From Galactobacillus timonensis (GTDB lineage Bacteria; Bacillota_I; Bacilli_A; Erysipelotrichales; Erysipelotrichaceae), in the NCBI RefSeq assembly GCF_900240265.1, contig NZ_LT964740.1, positions 251,207-315,206 of the forward strand: 64,000 nt of DNA. The letters are read 5' to 3'. A program made the position numbers and the translations under genes. Under the pieces are notes generated by a model. That model saw nothing but the letters and a program-made list of their open reading frames with translations. It did no database searches and was not told the origin of the DNA. Shown in pieces: positions 43,761 to 52,634 of the stretch (within the stretch, counting starts at the first letter, position 1; every line of letters starts with the position of its first letter).

Positions 43761-46217
43761 TCAATGTCGTTCCGTATATTTCAGAATGTCCGGCACAATG
43801 GCATCCGAATCAAACAGCGTCACATACCCCTGCAGCGAAGCCGCCTTGGAGCGAAGGCTTCTCGCCCTGGCATTGACGAAGATCCGCGTCTCATACTTGG
43901 CGTTGCGGGCTTCCTGAATCAGGTTCTCTCCCGCCGCATTGCCCTCAAAGGCGATCAGAATCGAGCTGCGATGCTTGAACACCTCATAGGCAATGCTCTT
44001 ATAGAGACCCATCGCACTCGCCTCCGTACCAACGCGGATATACGCACCGCAGCCGGCCAGCTTTCTTGCCAGAGAACCTGAAATCAGCTTCGGCACAAAG
44101 GCATAGATTTCAAAGCGTCCCCCCGCATGATCCAGCAGATACTTTTCGTAGCCGTTGAGCTGATCGCCGATGATGAAGCACACCCGCCGCGGATCCGCCT
44201 CCGCCAGCAGCCGGTCAATGACCGCACACTCCGGGGCATGGGTACGCACCCGTGAAAAATCATTGTTAAAGCTGCCTCCGCAGATGACAATCGGCTTCTT
44301 GTCAAAAGGCAGCGGATGTACATGATCCCCAAGCACCGTCGCCGCATCCAGAAGCTTCACCGGCGACGAAGATTTCATCGCCGCCCGCTGCGCCTCATTT
44401 TCCCGATACGTGTAGAAAAGCCGAAGCGAACGATGTCCCTTCGTCTTCTGATACAGCGCCGTCTTTTCTGTAAAAGCCCGCTCGCTGAACGCCAGCACGG
44501 CTTCTTCCGCCGCACACATCTGCTTCTGCTCATCCACGCTCAATCCCAGCAGCGTCGCCAGTGCCAGCTGTTCATCGAGCGAATCGGTGCCATAGATGGC
44601 ACCGCCGTCCGTACCCTGTACGCACGGAATGCCGGCTTTGAGATACTGCTTCAGAGGATGATGCTTCACGGAGCTGAGATTATTGAGACGCACGTTGGAA
44701 GTGATCTGAAACTCCACGGTCACCGGATTATCCTTCAATAGCGCCAGCAGTTCCTTTCCCTTTTGGCTGTTGAGACCGGGCGTATAGAGACCATGACCAA
44801 TGCGGATATGGGGCATCTTCTGCCCCGGTGCCAATGCCTTCTGAACGCAGCGCACACTGTTGCCCACATTGTCATGAAGACTGTCATTTTCGCCAGCGTG
44901 GATGCGGATCACAAAGTACGGATCATCCTTCGCAATGGCTGTCAGGTCCGCAATCACATCGCTGAGATCACGGATATCATTGATCTCCTCGCCGACAATA
45001 TCACTGCCTGCCACATACGGATCAACCGCCACCGCCTTCAGCGTCTTCAGGCTCATCACCATATAATCCGGAGCCGCTTTCTGATCCTTCACGATCGTTA
45101 ACGGAATCCGCCGAAGCGCCGCTAGAAAGCGGATGCGAACACCCGTCTCCTTATAGATGGCCGGCATTACGGCATGTACCTCGCCAAGCATATCGATCGC
45201 TTCCTTCGGCTTCACCAAGGTCGTATCCGACATTTCTACATAACGGATGCCGGTATGCTGGTAGTTGCGCGCCGTCCAGAGCATCTTGTCCTGGAACAGC
45301 GTATTGTGCCGGTAGGCGCGGGTCTGATGGTCCGCCAGCATCTGCTTCACTGTACCGGCAATATCCGGATCCGGAATCCGGTCAATATCATGCAGAGGGA
45401 TCCAATCACTGCTGCTAACACCCTTGGCAAACACATAGCGGTACAGATACACCTTCTCCAGATTGGTGAACACCGCCTGGCTGTCCTTCATGATCGCCAG
45501 CGAAGCACGGATGCGCGGAATGTTGTATTCTGCATTTTCCAGATTGTTCAGAATCAGATCCGCAAAATTAATGAACACATTGTCATTGATCTTACGGTCT
45601 TTATATTTGCCCGTCAGCGTACTGCCGCTGGCAAGAAACTGCGCTTCCGCATCCGTACGCAGAATCCGCAGCACCTGTTCCTGTTCCGGGCGAAGGCGCA
45701 GATGCAGCTTGCGGATGTAGTAGAGCGAATAGCGGATCTGATGCACAATCCCGAGCGCAATCAGCTGGTCCGGCGAAAGAGTCGCATTCATATGCGTATG
45801 AAGATCGGTACGGAACTTGCATTCCGCCGGAATACGGGTGCGTACAATGGTTTTCGCAAACGACAGCTGATAGTCCCGCGTCTGCGACATCAGGGTTTTG
45901 GCAATGGCCGGTATCTGTACATAGAGATGAACGTGACCATCGCTCTCGATCCGGGCCGCCTCCCGGTCTCCGAGCGAAAACAGGTAAAACAGACGGCAGT
46001 TGCCATCATAGTAAGCAGGCACAATCCCCTGAATAATGAAATAACCTTCCGCTGAGCGGGTCAGAGGCAGATTACAAAGCGCCGCCAGATTGCGGATCAG
46101 ATTGCCGGTACTGTGATTGGGCGTCGTCAACACATAGGCCATCTGTCCCTCTTCATTGCGGTCCATGGTGACGCAGATATCTTTTTCCTTATCCAGATAA
46201 AAACGGGCGAAGGTCAT
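43761..46217 (-). CDS. Adenosine deaminase-like metal hydrolase fused to a Rossmann-like C-terminal domain
   Basis: This 818-residue protein has three parts. Residues 1-130 are an unassigned N-terminal domain. Residues 135-600 form an ADA-type barrel: TDLHTH (140-142), RIHAGE (His440, Glu443), RIGHG (His475) and GTDGG (Asp537) keep the zinc ligands and catalytic residues, but the second Asp of the usual TDDP is Gly. Residues 640-800 form a Rossmann-like domain (IVICGGSF, FIIGDQL, VGTEASAMG, ILIAFEGNAAGENL) resembling SLOG/LOG nucleotide-binding folds. ADA is normally about 340 residues. AGGAGG lies five bases before the ATG at 46217. No neighbour explains its role. Confidence 0.72.
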   Translation of the reverse strand: MTFARFYLDKEKDICVTMDRNEEGQMAYVLTTPNHSTGNLIRNLAALCNLPLTRSAEGYFIIQGIVPAYYDGNCRLFYLFSLGDREAARIESDGHVHLYVQIPAIAKTLMSQTRDYQLSFAKTIVRTRIPAECKFRTDLHTHMNATLSPDQLIALGIVHQIRYSLYYIRKLHLRLRPEQEQVLRILRTDAEAQFLASGSTLTGKYKDRKINDNVFINFADLILNNLENAEYNIPRIRASLAIMKDSQAVFTNLEKVYLYRYVFAKGVSSSDWIPLHDIDRIPDPDIAGTVKQMLADHQTRAYRHNTLFQDKMLWTARNYQHTGIRYVEMSDTTLVKPKEAIDMLGEVHAVMPAIYKETGVRIRFLAALRRIPLTIVKDQKAAPDYMVMSLKTLKAVAVDPYVAGSDIVGEEINDIRDLSDVIADLTAIAKDDPYFVIRIHAGENDSLHDNVGNSVRCVQKALAPGQKMPHIRIGHGLYTPGLNSQKGKELLALLKDNPVTVEFQITSNVRLNNLSSVKHHPLKQYLKAGIPCVQGTDGGAIYGTDSLDEQLALATLLGLSVDEQKQMCAAEEAVLAFSERAFTEKTALYQKTKGHRSLRLFYTYRENEAQRAAMKSSSPVKLLDAATVLGDHVHPLPFDKKPIVICGGSFNNDFSRVRTHAPECAVIDRLLAEADPRRVCFIIGDQLNGYEKYLLDHAGGRFEIYAFVPKLISGSLARKLAGCGAYIRVGTEASAMGLYKSIAYEVFKHRSSILIAFEGNAAGENLIQEARNAKYETRIFVNARARSLRSKAASLQGYVTLFDSDAIVPDILKYTERH

Positions 46218-46342
46218 TATTCCTCCTGTTTTACCTAGTGTAGTACGAAATGGCAAATCGGTGAAGACAGGTAACCGCTTGGCCTGGATATAAAACAGAC
46301 TTCGTTCTGAAGCAGTCGTTCTTCGCCCTTCAAGTGCCAGAT

Positions 46343-46390
46343 AAAAAGGCCGGTTCAGTTTCTCCATCAGGATTAGCTGAAACCGACCTT
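46343..46390 (-). terminator. Terminator of the isomerase/hypA operon
   Basis: On the minus strand AAGGTCGGTTTCAG pairs with CTGAACCGGCCTT (13 pairs, one bulge) and is followed by TTTTT, 19 bases after the hypA stop. Confidence 0.8.
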
Positions 46391-46408
46391 CTGCTGCTTG
46401 TTTTTCTG

Positions 46409-46753
46409 TTACACTGCCTGAATGTCCCGGATTACAACATCCCTTCCCGTCACAAGATACGTGTGCGAACTGCCGCAATAAGGGCACGTACGACCGTATT
46501 TGGTTGTTTTGTAGGTCTGCTTACAATCCTGGCAATAGGATTTTCCCTCAATGATGATGATGTTGAGAACACAACCCTGCAGATACTTCGTCTTCTTGAC
46601 GGCCCACTTGAAGCAGTCACGGAAGTAGTCAGGTACCACGGTGCTCACTTCGCCGACTTCCAGATCCAGCTGCGTCACCTTTTCTACCTGGTTTTCTTCC
46701 GCCGTCTTTTCGGCCATATCAACGATACGCATCACGATGCCAAGCTCATGCAT
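46409..46753 (-). CDS. hypA: HypA-like nickel metallochaperone
   Basis: This 114-residue protein starts MHELGIVMRIVD, with the Met-His-Glu nickel site of HypA. It has the zinc module CQDCKQTY...CPYCGS. HypA delivers nickel to [NiFe] hydrogenase or urease, yet neither, nor other hyp genes, is in the window. Its ATG lies within the last eight bases of the large flavoprotein gene, so it is translationally coupled to that protein and may serve it or a hydrogenase elsewhere. Confidence 0.88.
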   Translation of the reverse strand: MHELGIVMRIVDMAEKTAEENQVEKVTQLDLEVGEVSTVVPDYFRDCFKWAVKKTKYLQGCVLNIIIIEGKSYCQDCKQTYKTTKYGRTCPYCGSSHTYLVTGRDVVIRDIQAV

Positions 46754-49634
46754 TGTTGGAATTTCCTGTGTACGGGTTCTTCTTATTGAATTCCTTATGC
46801 GTACGGTTGTACTCCTTACGCTTCGCCCGCATCATCTTCGCCTCTTCCGAGCCGGCATTGGCCAGAATCCGGAAGGCACGCTTCACCGCATAACCGGCAA
46901 GACCGCCAACCTTGTCTTCTGCAAACCGCATATCCGTCATTTCCGGATGATCACGATACAGATGGATAGCGTCAAACTGGCAGCGCGTCGTGCAGATGCC
47001 GCAGCCGATGCACTTATTCGGATCAACAACCGAAGCACCACAGCTCAGGCAGCGTGACGTTTCCGTATGTACCTGCTCCTCACTCAGTGTACGGTGAATA
47101 TCCTTGAACGGATTGACGTCTGCCGGATCCATTCCCTCTTCCTGACGACCGGAGGTGTCATAGGAATCAACAAGAATATCATCCTTGTTCAGCTCCACGT
47201 AGTCATGACGGTCACGGCCGATGGTCATGCTCGCATTCCAACGCACCGCACGATGCAGCGACTCTGCCGCATAGTGTCCTGCCGCAATCGCATCAATGAC
47301 AAACTTCGGACCCGTCAGCACATCGCCGCCAACAAAGATTTCCGGATCATCCGTCTGATACGTCAGGCTGTCAGCCATCGGGTAATTGCCATGATGGAAC
47401 TTCACCGTTCTTCCTTCCAGAAGACTGCCCCAGTCAATGCTCTGACCAATGGCGAAGACAACCGCATCACACGGAATGGTCATCGTCTCATTTTCATCAT
47501 ACTTCGGCGCAAAACGCTTCGTTTCCGGATCAATGACCTGCGTGCACTTCTTGAAGACGATACCGGTCACGTGATTTGCCTCATCGACCAGAACCTCCTT
47601 GGGACCCCAGCCGTTAATCACATCAACACCGTCTTCCAGCGTCTCCTGAATCTCCGCATTAGTTGCCGGCATCGCATCTCTCTGCTCCAGAGAAACCATG
47701 GAAACCTGATCAGCTTTGCGGCGCTTCGCATTACGCGCACAGTCAACCGCAACGTTGCCACCACCGACAACAACAACTCTGCCGCTCAGATCCGGATTGC
47801 CCTTGGCAAAGGATTCCTGCAGATAATGGACCGCAATATCCGTACCGATTGCATCATCATGGGCAACGCCCGGACGACGGCCGCCCTGGCAGCCGATGGC
47901 AATATAGAACGCCTTGTAACCCTGTTCCTTCAGCTGGGCAAGTGTCACATCTTTACCTACTTCGACGCCGCATTTGATTTCGACACCCTGTTCACGGATG
48001 ATATCGATTTCCTTCTGCAGCACATCCTTCTCCAGCTTGTAGGTCGGGATGCCGTACATCATCATGCCGCCGGGCTGTTCGTGTTTCTCAAAGACGGTCG
48101 GATGATAGCCCATCATCGCCAGGTAGAACGCACACGACAGTCCCGCAGGACCAGCGCCGATGATCGCAATCTTATCATCGAAATCGCCATGCAGATTCGG
48201 AACAACCTTCTTGGGAAGCAGATGTTCCACACTGTTCAGATCAAAGTCAGCGACAAATTTCTTAACCGCATCAATCGATACCGGCGCATCAATCGTCCCG
48301 CGTGTGCAGGCATCTTCGCAGCGCTTATTGCAGATACGTCCGCAGACCGCCGGGAACGGATTCTGGGTACGGATCAGTTCCGCCGCCTCCTGGTACTTGC
48401 CTTCCTTAGCCTTGGCAAGATATGCCTGGACCGGAACATGGGCAGGGCACGCCGCCTTGCAGGGGGCCGATCCCGAAGGATAGGTGTTATGCATACGGGC
48501 CGTATCACGATAATTTTCATCCCATGCATACTTGCCCCACTTGATCGCATCCGGAAGCACCGCCTTCGGATAGGTCTGCTCACTGCCATCCTTATGGCAC
48601 AGCTTCTGTCCAAGCTTAACAGCACCGGCCGGACAGCTTTCAACACAAAGACCGCAGGCAACACACTTGGAAGGATCCGTCTTCGCCGTAAAGGAGCTGC
48701 GGGAAAGATTCGGCGTATTAAACAGCATGCTGGTACGCAGCGCATTGCAGATCTTCACATCACAGTTGCAGATATCAAAGATATGCTCCGCACCATCGAT
48801 ATTGGTAATCTGGTGAACGAAGCCGTTATCCTCTGCTTTCTGCAGAATATCCAGCGCCTCTTCCGTCGTAACATAATGGGCGCGGCCGGTTTCGACGGCG
48901 TAATCCGCCATGTCGCCAACCTGAATGCACCAGTCATCCGGATCATCGCCGCAGCCTTCGCCCAGCATCGAGCGGGAATAACGGCAGGAACAGATTCCGG
49001 CAGAAAGATGACCCTCATATTTCTTCAGCCAATAAGAGATATGCTCCAGATCCACGGACTCATTATTAAAGTTCACTTCCTTTTCTACCGGAATGACATG
49101 CATGCCAACGCCATCTCCTCCCGGAGGAATCATCTGCGTAATACCAGCCAGCGGAACAAATGTCATCCGCTCAAAGAAGTTAGCAACCGCGGGATTCTTA
49201 TCAACACGATCCTTGCTCGAGTTGAAGAGTTCCGCCGATCCAGGCACAAAATAGGATACGCGCCAGCGCTTGGTATGGGGCTTGTCCGGAAGCGGGTGAT
49301 TATGGTCATAGCAGTCGCTGTAATCGTACTCCAGAATACCGATCCAGCTCATCTGGTCCAACAGTTCCTGCAGGTGCGCCGGCTCAATATCCGGTGCCAG
49401 CTTCATCATCTCTTCAAAGGTATAGAACTTACGCAGCTTCATGCGGTTGGCCAGGGCAACCTGCTCATCATTCAATACTTCGCGCAGACCCCAGTATTCC
49501 GGATCATCCGTCTTAATGCCGGTAATCTTATGCGGAACAACATCCGTAATTTTACGGCCAAGCTTTGCGAATGCTTTGTTGCGCTCTTTTTCATTCTGGT
49601 AGATGGAGCGCGGCTTTTTAAACTGTTCAGGCAT
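46746..49634 (-). CDS. 962-residue multi-cluster Fe-S/FAD oxidoreductase (GltD/NfnB-like core)
   Basis: The domains in order are as follows. A helical N-terminus of about 110 residues comes first. A Cys-rich domain has GICSCRYSRS (215-217), GCGDDPDDWC (228-236) and ICNCDVKIC (289-296), and a ferredoxin has CVACGLCVESCP (324-335). A DPYD-type Fe-S helical domain follows (CKAACPAHVPVQAYL, CGRICNKRCEDAC, 392-443). Then comes a GltD-like FAD/NAD(P) core (IIGAGPAGLS, VVVGGGNVAVDCAR). A C-terminal ferredoxin has CIGCGICTTRC. It probably moves electrons from NAD(P)H through several clusters to a partner. It sits between the fatty-acid isomerase homologue and hypA in one operon. Confidence 0.82.
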   Translation of the reverse strand: MPEQFKKPRSIYQNEKERNKAFAKLGRKITDVVPHKITGIKTDDPEYWGLREVLNDEQVALANRMKLRKFYTFEEMMKLAPDIEPAHLQELLDQMSWIGILEYDYSDCYDHNHPLPDKPHTKRWRVSYFVPGSAELFNSSKDRVDKNPAVANFFERMTFVPLAGITQMIPPGGDGVGMHVIPVEKEVNFNNESVDLEHISYWLKKYEGHLSAGICSCRYSRSMLGEGCGDDPDDWCIQVGDMADYAVETGRAHYVTTEEALDILQKAEDNGFVHQITNIDGAEHIFDICNCDVKICNALRTSMLFNTPNLSRSSFTAKTDPSKCVACGLCVESCPAGAVKLGQKLCHKDGSEQTYPKAVLPDAIKWGKYAWDENYRDTARMHNTYPSGSAPCKAACPAHVPVQAYLAKAKEGKYQEAAELIRTQNPFPAVCGRICNKRCEDACTRGTIDAPVSIDAVKKFVADFDLNSVEHLLPKKVVPNLHGDFDDKIAIIGAGPAGLSCAFYLAMMGYHPTVFEKHEQPGGMMMYGIPTYKLEKDVLQKEIDIIREQGVEIKCGVEVGKDVTLAQLKEQGYKAFYIAIGCQGGRRPGVAHDDAIGTDIAVHYLQESFAKGNPDLSGRVVVVGGGNVAVDCARNAKRRKADQVSMVSLEQRDAMPATNAEIQETLEDGVDVINGWGPKEVLVDEANHVTGIVFKKCTQVIDPETKRFAPKYDENETMTIPCDAVVFAIGQSIDWGSLLEGRTVKFHHGNYPMADSLTYQTDDPEIFVGGDVLTGPKFVIDAIAAGHYAAESLHRAVRWNASMTIGRDRHDYVELNKDDILVDSYDTSGRQEEGMDPADVNPFKDIHRTLSEEQVHTETSRCLSCGASVVDPNKCIGCGICTTRCQFDAIHLYRDHPEMTDMRFAEDKVGGLAGYAVKRAFRILANAGSEEAKMMRAKRKEYNRTHKEFNKKNPYTGNSNNA

Positions 49635-49712
49635 GTTTTCTATCCTTTCCTATATACGGTCAAAGCCGGGACGGGTATTCCATCCCGGTTACTGCCAGTT
49701 TGATCACTCTGA

Positions 49713-51092
49713 TTAATCAGCGAAGAAGCGGCTGACGATATCGCGGCTGTATTCTGCCGTTTCCTCCATGTCGCCGAAGGACATAACCTCCCCGGCATAG
49801 AAGGTATTTTTCTGACCCTGCATCGCTTCAACCTTGTCGTACCAGCCATCCGCATAATCCTTGCTGGAAACATGCGGGAAATAGTACCAGTCATCGATAC
49901 GCTCCGTTTTCACAACCGGAAGACCCGAAATCTCCATATCCTTCAGTGTCGTATCGCGTGCAATTTCAAACGGAACATCTTCCCGCTTCTCATGATTGCG
50001 AAGCGTGAAGGTAACTAACGGCTGCGGACCGCAATCCGGCCAGCGATGATAGAAAACCATCAGATGACCGAGTGTTTCCGGCGTCATATTATCGAAATAG
50101 TAGTAAGAAATATCCGGCGACTTGGCATCTTCTGTACGCACTGCCATCGTAAAGTATTCCTTGGAAACAATCTTCGAGAACAGCTTCGTCTCATCCTCCG
50201 TCGGATCACCATACTTCAGGAACATCTCCAGCGGCGTGCAGATGATCAGCTTATCGAATACCTCCGTATCTTTTCCGTTCAGCGTGACATAGACTTTGTC
50301 ATCTTTACGCTCAATGCCGGTTACTTCTGTATTCAGAACTGCCGGATGCTTGAGATGGCTGTTGACACCTTCCCAGATGGACTGTGTACCGTTTTTCCAT
50401 GTCCACAGTTTTCCGGTCGAAAGAAACTGACGAACCGTGAACGCATCAAGATACTTCAAAACATAGGCTGCCGGAATTTCATCAAAATAGCCGTAGCCAA
50501 AGGCTGTGAACGGTCCCTTCCATACCATGGCCGCATCCTCGCACTTGTTCAGCTTCAGGAATTCGGAAAACGGCATCGAAAGATCCTTCAGATTCGGGTT
50601 TTCACCTTCGATATGTGCAAGCTTCTTGTCCGGCGACGGGCACTGACCCTCATAGCGTCCCTGCGCAACGCCACGGTGACCATTGACGTCATAGCCCACA
50701 TACTTCGTGTTCAGAATCTTGGTGAGCTTATTCAGCTTCATCAGTTTCTTGAGCATAGCGAGCTTCGAAGTCTTCAGCGGCGTACCGTCGACGTTGGTAA
50801 AGCGGCGTCCCATTTCCGGCCCGTCTTCGTGGCTCGTTCCGCCGAACTCTTCACATTCATGAACCGCAAAGTAGGTTCCGCAGCCCATGACAGCACCCAT
50901 TTCAATCGTCCGCTGTTCCGTCTTACCGTCTTTGGTTTTCACTTCCATCAGCGGTGAAAATGCTTTTCCGCCGACGCGGCCGCTCTTCTCGTAAATGACG
51001 TAATTGTTGTACCCGTGCTTTTCGAGGTACATGGCCATTGATGTGCCGGCCGGTCCCCCGCCGACGATGCAGATGCGTGTGTTCTTGTCCAT
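49713..51092 (-). CDS. FAD-dependent polyunsaturated fatty acid (linoleate) double-bond isomerase homologue
   Basis: This 459-residue flavoprotein has ICIVGGGPAGTSMAMYLE at the N-terminus. Stretches resembling the Cutibacterium acnes PAI isomerase, as I recall its sequence, include GPFTAFGYGYFDEIPAAYVL, LWTWKNGTQ, LGHLMVFYHRWPD and WYYFPHVSSKDYADGWY followed by FYAGEVMSFGD. PAI moves a double bond of linoleic acid to make 10,12-conjugated linoleate; substrate here is inferred. ATG at 51092 is chosen because GGGGGAG lies eight bases upstream; a GTG three codons earlier overlaps that site. It heads the operon and has a strong promoter. Confidence 0.8.
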   Translation of the reverse strand: MDKNTRICIVGGGPAGTSMAMYLEKHGYNNYVIYEKSGRVGGKAFSPLMEVKTKDGKTEQRTIEMGAVMGCGTYFAVHECEEFGGTSHEDGPEMGRRFTNVDGTPLKTSKLAMLKKLMKLNKLTKILNTKYVGYDVNGHRGVAQGRYEGQCPSPDKKLAHIEGENPNLKDLSMPFSEFLKLNKCEDAAMVWKGPFTAFGYGYFDEIPAAYVLKYLDAFTVRQFLSTGKLWTWKNGTQSIWEGVNSHLKHPAVLNTEVTGIERKDDKVYVTLNGKDTEVFDKLIICTPLEMFLKYGDPTEDETKLFSKIVSKEYFTMAVRTEDAKSPDISYYYFDNMTPETLGHLMVFYHRWPDCGPQPLVTFTLRNHEKREDVPFEIARDTTLKDMEISGLPVVKTERIDDWYYFPHVSSKDYADGWYDKVEAMQGQKNTFYAGEVMSFGDMEETAEYSRDIVSRFFAD

Positions 51093-51247
51093 AAAATCCA
51101 CTCCCCCTTTTTCCTTCTTTGATTCGTTGCTATGTCGAAACGGTCTCGTTGAAACCGTAATCGCCGGATTCGGAAACTAAATCTCCTTTTCACGTTTCCA
51201 CTTTTGGAATTAAAAGCAGAACTTTGTGCTCTATTTCACTAGTTGGG

Positions 51248-51276
51248 ATTATAACAAATACCCAGCATCGTGTCAC
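51248..51276 (-). promoter_or_regulatory. Strong promoter of the isomerase operon
   Basis: On the minus strand GTGACA (51276-51271), a 17-base spacer and TATAAT (51253-51248) form a near-consensus promoter. The leader is about 150 bases, unusually long for this window; it holds GGTTTCAACGAGACC-type complementarity and could be regulated. Confidence 0.75.
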
Positions 51277-51312
51277 GAAGTTTGTGAATCATTTTGCAAA
51301 AGAAAGCCTTAG

Positions 51313-51335
51313 AAAACCAGCGGTATTACCGCTGG
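51313..51335 (-). terminator. Terminator after the DUF4349 lipoprotein gene
   Basis: On the minus strand CCAGCGGTAATACCGCTGG is a tight palindromic stem followed by TTTTCT. Confidence 0.75.
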
Positions 51336-51358
51336 CCTGATCTTTGATCAATACTGCT

Positions 51359-52312
51359 TCATTTCTGATCGGATGGATTCTTTGGCTGTGACTTGCGGTG
51401 GAAGAAACGGATCTTCTTCCCGCTCAGCTTCTCAATCAGCCGGATCACCAGAACAATCAGCGCAATGACTGCCGCATACGGAATCAGATTCACAAGCAGC
51501 AGCACTGCTTCCTGCAGCAGCCACACAAACGTGACGCCGACAGAGCTGAAGGCTTCCTTCAGACGGGCTGCGAAATCGGAAATATCCTTTCCCGTTCCGG
51601 AGCGGTAGCGCGTTACTTCCTGAATCGTGACATAGACCGTAGAGTATTCGATATCGGTATCCATCGAGCTCTGTTCGCTCTTCTTCTGGTTCAGTTCCGT
51701 TTCCACTTCGCTGAGCCGCTGTTCAATGGCAACCATGTCTTCAATGGTTTCCGCCTGATCCATCATTTCAAGCAGACGACTCTGCTGCTTTTCAAGAGCT
51801 TCGATCTCGGCCGAGTTGTCGTTGTACTGCTTCGTGATGTTCTCTACGTCGCTGCTGCGGTACGTCACGCGGCCGTCCCCTTCCAGATCATTGAGGAAGG
51901 CATCAAAGCTCCCGGTCGGAATGCGTACGGTCAGACTCATACTGCGCATCCCGGTGCGCACACCGTTGTTTTCATACCAGCCGGTATCGCTGTCATACGA
52001 TTCCTGATGTTCCAGGATGCCGCTGCAGGCCTTGATATGGTCATTGACTGCCGTCACGGTATCTTCATAGTTCAGCGTCTCGATCGTCATCGATCCGGTG
52101 TAGACAAGCTTGTCACCGGTGATTTCTGTCGAAGTACCGGAGGATGAAGATGCAGAATCCGCCTCGTTCACACTGCCGCTCACCGCATACGAATCACCTG
52201 CTGCGATACCGTCGGACTCGGCCAGAGCATAGCTGGCGGAAGAAGAACTTCCACAGCCGGCCAGAATCATTGCCGCAAAGACAAGAGGAACAATTCTATT
52301 TATTCTTTTCAT
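51359..52312 (-). CDS. DUF4349 domain lipoprotein
   Basis: This is a 317-residue protein with the lipobox LAAG-C-type signal (MILAGCGSSSS), so it is anchored to the outer face of the membrane. A Ser-rich linker follows, then the DUF4349 domain (MSLTVRIPTGSFDAFLNDLE, SSDVENITKQYNDNSAEIEAL). A coiled coil at about residues 175-230 comes next, then a C-terminal membrane helix. The function of DUF4349 is unknown. The start at 52312 has AAGGAGAGC upstream and overlaps the preceding gene by 17 bases. Confidence 0.85.
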   Translation of the reverse strand: MKRINRIVPLVFAAMILAGCGSSSSASYALAESDGIAAGDSYAVSGSVNEADSASSSSGTSTEITGDKLVYTGSMTIETLNYEDTVTAVNDHIKACSGILEHQESYDSDTGWYENNGVRTGMRSMSLTVRIPTGSFDAFLNDLEGDGRVTYRSSDVENITKQYNDNSAEIEALEKQQSRLLEMMDQAETIEDMVAIEQRLSEVETELNQKKSEQSSMDTDIEYSTVYVTIQEVTRYRSGTGKDISDFAARLKEAFSSVGVTFVWLLQEAVLLLVNLIPYAAVIALIVLVIRLIEKLSGKKIRFFHRKSQPKNPSDQK

Positions 52313-52577
52313 CAACGAGCTCTCCTTCATACGGTTCAAAACGCCAGTTCTGCTGCGCAAGCGGATACTTGTCATGGTCCACTTCGCTCATGAACATCGC
52401 AAGCGGACGGGCATACAGTTTCCTGTCTCCGTACAGTGCCTGATACACCATCAGCTGCTCCCCCGTTTCCGTATGCTGGGCGATGCCGACGATGCGGTAA
52501 AGATAGGTGTTCCCTTCCGAATTGAACTGCCGCTTGAAATGCTGCACAATCATGCCGCTGGTAAATGTTCTATCCAT
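52296..52577 (-). CDS. DUF1653 domain protein
   Basis: This 93-residue protein shows the DUF1653 pattern: GMIVQHFKRQFN, YRIVGIAQHTETGEQLMVYQALYGD and RPLAMFMSEVD. No function is established for the family. GAGGAGG lies before the ATG at 52577. It is coupled to the DUF4349 lipoprotein gene downstream. Confidence 0.82.
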   Translation of the reverse strand: MDRTFTSGMIVQHFKRQFNSEGNTYLYRIVGIAQHTETGEQLMVYQALYGDRKLYARPLAMFMSEVDHDKYPLAQQNWRFEPYEGELVDEKNK

Positions 52578-52634
52578 GCAAAGAGCCTCCTCTGTATCTG
52601 GAATTCTCATTCACAATCACTATAATCACGAGGT

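Noticed and set aside
43761..46217. Assignment of the deaminase fusion as RdrB of a RADAR defence system
   Set aside because: No RdrA-like ATPase or accessory membrane protein lies next to it; neighbours are nrdD and the hypA operon, so only a general similarity in size and chemistry is noted.
47067..49703. 878-codon open frame antisense to the large flavoprotein gene
   Set aside because: It lies wholly opposite a gene with clear Fe-S and FAD motifs, shows no family features and is Arg/Ile/His-rich as expected of a shadow frame in this codon usage.
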